Below the pieces are notes generated by a model, which saw only the letters and a list, made by a program, of their open reading frames with translations, made no database searches and was not told where the DNA came from. The position numbers and the translations under genes are program-made. From NCBI GenBank assembly GCA_015680685.1, contig MNCI01005936.1, forward strand, positions 1,031,998 through 1,095,997: DNA of 64,000 bases. The letters run 5' to 3'. Of the stretch, positions 55,757-64,000 are shown in pieces. Origin of the DNA: Gnetum montanum. Its lineage: Eukaryota > Streptophyta > Gnetopsida > Gnetales > Gnetaceae. Each line of letters begins with the position of its first letter. Position 1 is the first letter of the stretch.

Positions 55757-57620
55757 CAAAAAGAAGATTCATATGATGAAATGCACAAACCTTCGAATGT
55801 TACTATTGGATCAATAGTGGAAGTGCCTTCTTTAAAAGCAATTCACTCTTTCGCAAACCTATGAAAGACACTTACAAAAATATCTCAAGCGATTCAAAAT
55901 TTTAATACTGTAGTTATAACTTTTGAAAATACTTGATCTTGTAATGTCTCTAATGAAATATATCTTATCATATGATTGGATTCAATAAGAAGTAGAGGCT
56001 TTACATCCAATAGGTGTATTAAAAAAAAGACATAAAATATTTATAATAGTTTTAATTAGGAGATCAAACAATTTTTAGCCAAAAATAACATGGATCCAGG
56101 AAACCAACCACTTATCCTACACAATTTAACTAAGTTTAAAGTAATGTTAATTGCAAGAATCAATCCTATATTACAAGTTATACATGTAGTGGATGGATAG
56201 TTTAGGTATAGGAGTCACATAATTAGCTTTCCTTGGGATGTCGTAGAGATCACTAAGAGGCTTTCTCTTAGAATAAAAGATATTGCTTTTTTGTTTTTAA
56301 GAAGAGTGGATCAAATGGGTATTCAGTATAATTTGATAGTTAATAAAACAGAAGTTTATAATGCTTTAATTTTTTAAAAGGAAAATTATCCTTACTATCA
56401 TAATGTTAAGATTGATAGGAATGCATTACATGATGTTGTTGATACAGGTAAGGTTAACATATTTCATAATATTCCTTATATTGCATTATTAGAATAAGGT
56501 GGAGAAATGAGATTACAATTTCAAGGCCCATTGATTTAAATAGACGAAGAAAATATTATTAGACATACATCATCAATTGCACATTTTCTTGGTATTATAA
56601 GAAAAGAAATTAATTGGATAAATATATGGTTGCATAATCCATCATTGCAAGATTCAAATTTTTCCTAGTGGCCTTCCATGTCTAATTCTTCTTTTAATGA
56701 GTTTAACATGATGGGGTTGTTTATGATTTTGTTTCCAAGTCTTTTTCCTAAAGGAAAATGTGATTTCATTGATCAAACAACCAATGATGTCAAACTACAT
56801 GAATATGCAACACATCTTTTTCACTATAAGCATGGTAGATTTGGATGGCACAAGCATTTTAAATAAATATCATTTCTCAATTTATTTTTTATTTTTATTG
56901 TACCTATTTTTTATACATTGACACAATGATGTATGATTTATTTTTAGGTAATATATTTATAATATCATTAGAAGGCAATGGAAAATAGAATATACCTCTA
57001 TAGTTTTTTTTTAATATTGTTGATGCACCCATAACTATTCGGGAACTATATAAGCAATTCCATAATACTCCATCACATTTCATTGTTAATAATTTCATGT
57101 GATATGATACATCCTTTCATGATACACCATCTTATTGGAGAAAATGTGAAGTAGAGCTAACTGATATTGTGAATCAATTGGGAACACCTCCTTTTTTATT
57201 TTTTACTCTTGATTTATCATATTTCTATTAACATGAGCTACATAATCTAATGAAAGGAGATCTACATGAGAACTCATCATAATTGAAACAAGAGAGGTAG
57301 AGTAATATCATTGAAAATTTGCATATATTGGCAGAGTTCCTACATCATCATCACATTATGTTTCTAAATATAATTTTGATAAAGTAATTCCATGTTGTTG
57401 ACTACTAGATGCAATCTGAGTGGTAGCATTGTGGGTCTCTACATGTACATGGTTTCCTATGAATACAAGATGCTCCAAGGATAGGTGAACTAGGCCCAAA
57501 TGATGTTGATGTTATGCAAAGGAAAAAGAAATTTTTGATTTAATTACAAATGTATGGAATTAAAGATTTACAACAAATGGAAAATCAAACATTGTAAGTT
57601 CTCATTTATCTTTTATGTAC
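55757..57620 (+). pseudogene. Helitron Rep-type region (HUH endonuclease), degraded
   Basis: From 56,077 the plus strand reads AKNNMDPGNQPLILHNLTK and VMLIARINPILQV, then IISFPWDVVEI, the block found upstream of the Rep domain in Helitron proteins. Near 57,130-57,200 is DTPSYWRKCEVELTDIVNQ and LGTPPF, matching the helitron-like N-terminal domain. At 57,433 follows GSLHVHGFL, the HUH metal-binding motif (HVH at 57,442-57,450), then a TGA in place of a Trp codon (57,460-57,462) and IQDAPRIGELGPNDVD. HUH enzymes nick and ligate DNA for rolling-circle transposition. Many stops show the copy is dead. It continues into the helicase region to the right. Confidence 0.8.
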
Positions 57621-58796
57621 ATGCAGAAAGTTTTTACTAATATTGCATGGAATATGTAAGAATTATTTCTTTCATTGATTTATCTTTCTATCTATCTTTC
57701 CACTTAGGCTTTAGATATAAACATGTTACATCATCCATATGAATTAAGTGTTTAACACCTACAATGTATAAATCTAGAAATTGATTATGTTGATTTGCTT
57801 AATGCTATTCAAAGATATAATATCTACAAATCAGGTGCATGCTTAAGAAAACATAATGATAGAGAAGTTTGTGGGTATTGTATTTGTATCAAATTATGAT
57901 TTCCTCACTATTTCATTATTTTATATTAGCAATGAAACGTTACTTTATCTTAGTATAAAAATTTTATAGATATTTTATCTTCTAATTCTTTCCTTTCTAG
58001 GTACAATGTTTCTTAGCCCTTATATTTAGAATCAAGTCTTTACAGAAATTTAGATAATAATAATAAGATTACTTATGTTCCTCAAGCAAATGATTCAAGT
58101 CTTGATGTTCATAACATAATGTTACTTTAGACATGAAGGTCAAATATAGATTTTTAGCCTATTATAGCATGATATGTTATCATAAAATATATTGTGAAAT
58201 ATGTAGCTAAATCTGAGAAGAAATTGCAATATTTTAGTAACATGTTATTGTAAATTTCAGAGTTAAGGAATTTTTATGAAGATGATTTATTTGTCTATAG
58301 CAAGCTTAATTTTGATGTTACCATAGATAGAAACATTGGTGTTATAGAGATTTATCACATGTTGTATGAGCTTTCTTTGGTGGAGTGTAGTCATGTTTTC
58401 TACACCATCAATGTTTCATGAGAGGTGTACAAAAAAGGTCTTACTAATGTAGAGGAAATGAATGAAGATGAAAATTATATAAGAAAACCACTTTCAATAA
58501 AGGATGTATCATTACTACAAGCTTTTAGACAATATAATTGCAATATGAAGAACAAGGTGAATCCAACTTGGAATTCGCTTCATTCAAAACTAGATACTGT
58601 TGTGAGATATTATATCAAATTTCTCATTTCATCAAAGCAAAGAAAGAAAAGATGGATTGAATAATATTGAGATATGTTGTTGTTGTTTCCCAATAGTAAA
58701 AGAAATTGAATACCATAGTAGAAGAAATGATACAATAAAATTATAGGCTATATGCTATTTTCATAATTAACAAATAAAATTGTTGCCCCTTTATAA
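57621..58796 (+). other. Helitron region between Rep and helicase
   Basis: AT-rich, with one open stretch at 58,425-58,664 (79 aa; LSIKDVSLLQAFRQYNCNMK) of no recognised domain. Position between Rep and helicase motifs in the same orientation implies it is part of the same transposase gene. Confidence 0.45.
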
Positions 58797-60039
58797 ATGA
58801 TTATCGAGGGAACAACTGGTAGTGAAAATTATTTTCTCCTAGGTGCAATTCACATGCTTTCATGATGTAATATTATGAAAAACATAGTGCTTTTCTTATC
58901 ATTGTAGCCATAGGAGCTTCTACACATACCATTAATGTAGCCATCATTTATTATAGTTTCAGTATTGGAATAGATGTATACAAAGAACTTTCTACCTTTG
59001 CTAAAATAAGTTTACAACATCGAATTTTCCAACTGAGATATATAATTATTGATGAAATGAGTTTTGCAGGGGAAATAATATTACAAAGCATTGATAAAAG
59101 ATTAATATAAATATATCTAAAGAATCATAATGATTTTTTTTAAGGAAGATCAATTATACTCATAGAAGACATAGATCAGCTTTCTTCTATACTTGATGTT
59201 GTGTCTTATGCATCTATGAATCCAGATATCACATGAGTTTTAAAATCCTTTAATACATTTGTAATGTTAGATGTAGTTTATTATCAGTCTAGAAATAAAA
59301 CTAAATAATAAATATTTAGAAATGTATTAATGCATATCAAAGAGGAAAAAGCCCTTGATGAAGACTATGAATTCTTAAATGCTTGAATGAAACTTCCATT
59401 ATCTTCCAATGGATTATATAGTTTTGAATAATTAATGCATTTGTATGATACAAAGGAGAAAGTCCAATCAAACAACAAAAAGATGTTGCAAAAAATGCAG
59501 AGACTCATTGTTATCTAGGTAGCACATATGGTTATGATATTGAACGATCTTTGCTTATATGTGAAGGTGTAAGGATTACACTCACAGTTAACCTTTCACC
59601 AGAAGTAGGATTAGTGAATGATGCACTTGGCATGGTTCATAGTATTATTTATCATCTTGGGAAACTGCCACCTATATTATCATCTTACATTGTTGTCAAT
59701 CATAACTTCTACATCAAATGTCCATTTGATAATCGTAATCCTCATCATGTGGTAATTGTACTTGTTGTTTGAGGAAGATCATGCCAATTACCCTTGTGAT
59801 TGGAAAGGATCATAACTATCTATAAATCTCAAGGAATGGCATTAGATAAGGCCACTATTTATATAGGATTAACAGAAGCTACTAGTCTAACCTTTATTGC
59901 ATTATCTAAAGTTAAGAATATTGACTTTTTGAAGATTCATTCTCCATTTTCTTTGCAAAGATATAGAAAGATTTTAGATTCTAAAGATCTTCATAGTATA
60001 ATTGTAGACAAAATCCATATTTCTTATTCAAAAGATTAG
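58797..60039 (+). pseudogene. Helitron Pif1-type helicase region, degraded
   Basis: From 58,797 the frame reads IIEGTTGSENYFLLGAIHML; the Walker A GxxGxGKS has become GTTGSEN, losing the Lys. The next frames give IVAIGASTHTINVAIIYYS and, at 59,040, YIIIDEMSFAGE with an intact Walker B (IDEMS, 59,048-59,062). Then come SIILIEDIDQLSSIL near 59,155, MLICEGVRITLTVNLSPEVG (open 59,551-59,772), and finally ITIYKSQGMALDKATIYIG and FIALSKVKN (open 59,800-60,039). All are in the order of Pif1/Helitron helicases, which unwind DNA during rolling-circle transposition. Stops and the lost Walker Lys make it non-functional. A CTRR 3' terminus with hairpin was not located. Confidence 0.85.
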
Positions 60040-60350
60040 GCATCTTGAGTTTAGGCCCCTACCTATATTCCTCCTTTTCCTAATTCTTATTTTACATCTC
60101 TATAAATTTTGCTGCAATAATTGTGTAATGTATTCTTGCATTAACATATATGAAATATAAATGATTTTATTTCTACTAATTTATATTAGTTGGTTTGTTA
60201 ATTTTACTATTATTCAAATATTTCAAATAATATTTTAACAACTTAACTTTTAAAATAATGTCCTTGATAATGATAATGGATATCTTTTCAAAAAATAGTT
60301 CAATTCTTCTTCCAAGCTATGAAATGACTATATATATATAAGTCTCTATG

Positions 60351-60742
60351 GATTAGTTGAGAGGATATTATAAAATAGCATTCTCTCTTAGAAGCTTGAC
60401 TCTTTTAAGAGGTAACAAGTTTGATGATAGCAAAATCACTTATCCATCCTCTATTTCTCCATCCATTTTCCATTTTTGTTGCATCCTTTTAGTCCAATTT
60501 ATTTTTTTGATATTTGTTCAAGGTGTTTTTAAGCTATTATTTATTTAAGAGATTAATGTTTCAAAAACACCCTGAACAAACATCAAAAGAACAAATTAGA
60601 CTAAGAGGGTGTAACAAAAATGGAAAATAGGTAGATGAAGAGAGGATGGATGAGTGATTTTTCTTTTATCAAACTTGTTATGTAGTCCACAAGTTGGGCT
60701 TCTAAGAGAGAATGTTCATTTATAAGATTCTCTCAACTAATT
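60351..60742. repeat. Long inverted repeat, about 180-bp arms and 32-bp loop
   Basis: The left arm 60,351-60,530 (GATTAGTTGAGAGGATATTA ... GTTCAAGGTGTTTTT) is the reverse complement, with scattered mismatches, of the right arm 60,563-60,742 (AAAAACACCCTGAAC ... CTCTCAACTAATTC). Shared words include CATTCTCTCTTAGAAGC and TCATCCATCCTCT. The loop is AT-rich. It is preceded by TATATATATATA. A transcript across it would fold into a long near-perfect hairpin. It could be a foldback/MITE-type element or an inverted duplication giving small RNAs; no target duplication was found. Confidence 0.88.
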
Positions 60743-62196
60743 CAGACACACACACAAAAGCTAATTATAAGATATTTGACTATGGTGATGTTGAGATACC
60801 TAATTTTTTTGGATCCCACCACAAGGCCATGTTTTGTCATTGTCTACAAACTTTTTTTTTCCACCAAATGGGCTTATGAATTCTAGTGTACACCTTTTCA
60901 TTAAATGCACTACCTAGTAACCTACCATTAAATGCAATGAAAATTGACATTGTAATCTAATTATTTTGGCATAGGGTTTGGCATGAAGTGGAAGGTAGGA
61001 TTTGAAATTTGACTTCTTTTAATGTATTTTTTCTATAAATTGAGTATAAAATACATTAATTTTTAAGGGTGAAGCATCATTATAAAAATTTTATTTACTA
61101 GTTTAATAGATCTAAAAAGTTTCAATGGATATAACCAACATGGCAAAATCTTGAAACTTTATTATGATGTCTACTAAGATTTTGAAATTCAAACCCTAGG
61201 AAATAAAATATTACAATCTTAAAGTATTATCATGATATCCATTGAGATTTGAAATTCCAATCCTAAAAAGGGGATAACAATTACCATGTCTAATTCCTAC
61301 CCCATCCTTTTGTTAAATGCAAGGCCTAGTGAGTTACTATTAAATGTAATGAAAATTTGTATTGAACCTATACTATGTATACATGTGTTCATCTCCTTGC
61401 TTCCATCAGCATCATCCATTGTCTTTATTAGTGTTTTAAAATATTTTTAAATTTCAAAATCTATTCATCTACATTTGGATCATTGCTAGCAAAAGGTACA
61501 AAGGTAGTTGGGACCCATGGAATAAGTAGCCATGAAGAAGAATTGAGAATAGGGCATGGTAGTCTTGTAAGAAGGTGAGGGGAAGTGAGGGAATGTAAAC
61601 TACATAGATAAGGAACATTCTTGCCATGGTCCTGTACATGTACATGAACCTTATTGAGGTTAATGTAATGACAAGGATCCCATACAATCATCTTTAATGT
61701 GTATATTTGTGTTACTAAAGTTGTCTTTTCCTCACCACAACATTGTGTAAACCTATGTACGGTGGATGAAGGCAAATCTGCCTTAATTTTCTCTAGATAT
61801 TTATACTTTGTTATATTTTTATCTATTTTATATTTGGTCCTATACCTATCCCCACAAAAATAAACTACCTTATCCCTTTTATTTTTGGGTTTATTTTGTA
61901 ACCTGAGTAATATATAAGGAAATAGAAGGGAGCATCCTTGATACAATAAACAAAATAACACAACAATGGTCAATGCCTAGGCTATAATCCTTCCTTGCAA
62001 TTCTTCTCCATTGCTCTCATTGATTCTCTCTGTGCTTCACTCTTGAAGCTGTATTGCTATTAATAGTTCAGAAGCTAATGTTCTGCTAGTGTTTATACCT
62101 TGAAGGTTTTTCCTAGGGTAACTCTATGTCTTTTTAATTTATATGGATTTCTTTAAATTTAATCTTACATTGGTGCAAGCAACTAGGAATAACAAT
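60743..62196 (+). other. AT-rich flank and probable decayed copia 5' LTR
   Basis: The bases before 62,197 end GGAATAACAAT, as usual just before a tRNA-Met primer site. The preceding 300 bp (AATATATAAGGAAATAGAAGGG, then CTTCTCCATTGCTCTC) look like a plant copia R-U5 region, with a TATATAA box near 61,911. The 5' boundary of the LTR cannot be fixed because no second LTR is in the window. The 170-codon minus ORF at 61,461-61,973 has no recognisable domain and lies in this presumed LTR. Confidence 0.4.
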
Positions 62197-62208
62197 TGGT
62201 ATTGGAGC
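62197..62208 (+). promoter_or_regulatory. Primer-binding site of the copia element (initiator tRNA-Met)
   Basis: TGGTATTGGAGC, followed by TAGGTTCC, matches the standard TGGTATCAGAGC site with two changes. Confidence 0.75.
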
Positions 62209-62258
62209 TAGGTTCCATGCACCATTATTATTTTGTCAATTAATTACATGGAAAAATC

Positions 62259-63036
62259 ATGACAAACTCTCTATCCAAAATTGAAATTGAAAAGTTTAAT
62301 GGATCCAACTATGAATTATGGAAGATCAAGATGGAGGATCTTCTTGTTGAAAATAACTAGCACAGTGAAATTTCAAAAGTAAAGCATAATAAGATGTCTA
62401 ATGAAAAGTGGAAAAAGTTGAACCTGAAGGTGATAAGTAGAATTCATTTATGTCTTTTAGTTTTAGTATTACTTAATGTTCCCAATTTTTCTTCTGCTAA
62501 AGATTTATGGGATAAATTACAAACTTGTATTAAACAAAGTCCCTAACAAATAAGTTGTTGTTGAAGAAATGATTGTATGATTGTAAAATGGTTGAAGGTA
62601 CTACCATTATAGAACACCTAAATATCTTTAATACATTGGTTCATTAGTTGCGATCTATGGGGATGAAAATGGATGAAGAAGATCAATGCATCACACTTTT
62701 TAGCATGCTTCCAGATTCATAGGAGACATTTGTGATGACTGTAAGTAATACATGTACTAGCTTTATTTTTGATAATATTATTGGTCAATTATTATCTAAG
62801 GAAACAAGAAGGAAAACTTTACTCCTCAAAATGATGTATTATTTATGAAAAATGATGTAAATCCAAAGTTTGTAAAGAAGTCTCAATTTAAGAATAAACC
62901 TCAAAAACTTGTAAAGAGGCTACCTAAATGTGGGAATTATGATAAAGTTGGTCATGTAAAGAGAGATTGTAAAGGCCCTTTGAAAAACGGCAAAGAGAGT
63001 AATATATCAAAAAGTGATCAAGTCCCTCCTACTTAA
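62259..63036 (+). pseudogene. Ty1/copia gag
   Basis: The start at 62,259 reads KIEIEKFNGSNYELWKIKM and a stop after about 33 codons. Further blocks are LWDKLQTCI, VEGTTIIEHLNIFNTLV, MGMKMDEEDQCITLFSMLPD and DNIIGQLLSKETRRK, in the order of the copia gag (UBN2/Retrotran_gag type). The zinc knuckle near 62,925 reads KCGNYDKVGHVKRDC, where the second Cys of CCHC is now Tyr. Frameshifts and stops break it. Gag packages the element RNA into particles. Confidence 0.82.
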
Positions 63037-63692
63037 GAGGAATATTTGTATGTTGTCTCATCTTTTGATAATGTTCATATGTATTTATGGTATGTGGACT
63101 TGGCTACATCTCATCACTACACTTCACATGTTGATTGGTTTAGTGAATATACATCATCTAATCTCGAAATGGTAAGATTGGGTAACCATGGTTTATGAAA
63201 AGTTATAAGTTATAAAAAGGTAAAGATTTAGTTTAGAAATGAAGCATCTAAATCAATTCCCAATGTATGTCATGTTTCAATGCTTACTAAAAATATTTTG
63301 TCTGTAAGTGAATTGGATGATGTAGGACTAACTATTATCTTTGGAGGTGGAAAATGTTAAATACTGCATGGTTCATCTCTTTTAGCTTTTGGAATTAAAA
63401 TAGGAAAGTTGTATAAATTAGAATCTAAGACATTAAAACATATATTAAGTAAATTTGTAGTTATTGATTTAAATTTTAATATTGCAAACAAGGTAAATTT
63501 AAGTTTTCAAAAGATTGCTTGTATTTTTGCCATCATTTTCTACATGGTTGATAGAGGTATCATAGTTTTCAAAGAAGTAATGCTAAATCTTTTTAGATAT
63601 TAGAATTGATACATAGTGATGTATGTGAACCAATTAAAGATATTAAAAGAAGTTCTCCAGGAGGTGCTATGTATTATGTTTCTTTTATTGAA
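63037..63692 (+). pseudogene. Ty1/copia protease and integrase start, truncated
   Basis: Near 63,090 LWYVDLATSHHYT sits where copia proteases have W-x-x-DSGA, so the catalytic DSG is lost. Then come NVCHVSMLTKNILSVSEL, matching the protease-to-integrase linker, HGSSLLAFGIKIGKLYKLES (GAG-pre-integrase), and from 63,606 IHSDVCEPIKDI and GGAMYYVSFIEV, the start of the integrase core with the first catalytic Asp in HSDVC. At 63,692 the reading is cut by the repeat shared with 9653; the rest of pol is absent from the window. Confidence 0.8.
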
Positions 63693-63693
63693 G

Positions 63694-64000
63694 TAATTTT
63701 ACGGATTTCATATTTATTATTACTTATACACACTATGCATCTCACAGATTTCACATTCATTATCACTTATGGAATTTGTCTTCTTGTTGCAAGCAAACTA
63801 GAATTTGTGGCGCATAAAAACTGGAAAAGACTTAGCAGAAAACACGGACTATTAACATGAATTTGTGGTTGAAAAAGAATATGGCCAAAAAAGTTGGCAG
63901 AAAGCACGGAACTATTATGAACTTGGGGCTGAAAACAAATATGACCAAAAAAGTTGGCAAAAGCATGGAACTATTAACATGAACTTGTGGTTGAAAAAAA
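63694..64000 (+). repeat. Dispersed repeat with internal tandem monomers (copy 2, runs out of window)
   Basis: Same sequence and order as 9653-10,078: TAATTTTACGGATTTCATA, the ATTATCACTTAT doublet, GTTGCAAGCAAACTAGAAT, then monomers of about 60 bp with GTTGGCAGAAA and CATGAACTTGTGG. It interrupts the copia integrase frame exactly at its left edge, so here it is either an insertion or a rearrangement join. Confidence 0.75.

Noticed and set aside
61461-61973. 170-codon minus-strand ORF
   Set aside because: It lies in the presumed 5' LTR of the plus-strand copia element, shows no recognisable domain, and overlaps a second minus frame; treated as chance.

Overview
This is AT-rich, repeat-dominated nuclear DNA from a land plant. 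The evidence is one decayed A-type (CYP71-clan) cytochrome P450 pseudogene set in a mosaic of Ty3/gypsy and Ty1/copia LTR retrotransposons and a Helitron. The old, mutation-rich, deeply nested elements and sparse genes fit a large gymnosperm-type genome, but that placement is inference. No intact host protein-coding gene is visible.

Left arm (1-10,970): a 5' LTR of a minus-strand LTR family (651-1567) whose body leaves the window; a gag remnant (1568-2660); a copia-type LTR (2677-3717); a plus-strand remnant of the long coiled-coil ORF2 that recurs in this window (5467-6310); an initiator-Met primer-binding site with gag-like remains (7813-8440); and several short tandem duplications. The P450 pseudogene (10,974-13,715) follows, with a recognisable promoter, one intron, a 22-bp frameshifting duplication, in-frame stops and a 1-base frame slip. 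13.7-17.9 kb holds little that is recognisable.

Central nest (17.9-44.3 kb): three layers can be read exactly. Oldest is a degraded Ty3/gypsy pol on the minus strand, whose reverse transcriptase is split between 41,674 and 20,372. Element II (20,373-41,673, minus, target-site duplication AGTAT) sits in it. Element II carries gag and a long ORF2 but no visible pol. Element III (22,068-34,880, minus, target-site duplication TTTGC) sits inside element II's ORF2. Element III is a Tat-like element with about 3.2-kb LTRs and domain order gag, protease, extra plant-type RNase H, RT (mostly in a 463-base gap), RNase H, integrase, extra ORF. Both LTRs of III carry, on the opposite strand, a fragment of a PHD-finger protein gene of the MS1/MMD1 type. 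This captured host fragment is the most striking object in the window.

Right arm (43.5-64 kb): a further LTR of the element II family (element D, 43,495-44,317) abuts a complete plus-strand member, element V (44,318-53,612; gag, non-coding linker, ORF2, no pol). Then come irregular AT-rich repeats, a decayed Helitron (HUH Rep and Pif1-type helicase, about 55.7-60.04 kb), a roughly 180-bp-arm inverted repeat (60,351-60,742) and a truncated Ty1/copia element (PBS 62,197 to 63,692). The copia element is cut off by a repeat that also lies upstream of the P450 pseudogene.

Nearly all coding remnants carry stops and changes such as Cys to Tyr, Gly to Arg and Arg to stop, as expected from deamination of methylated cytosines in silenced DNA. 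All calls rest on motif recognition by eye; no database search was run.
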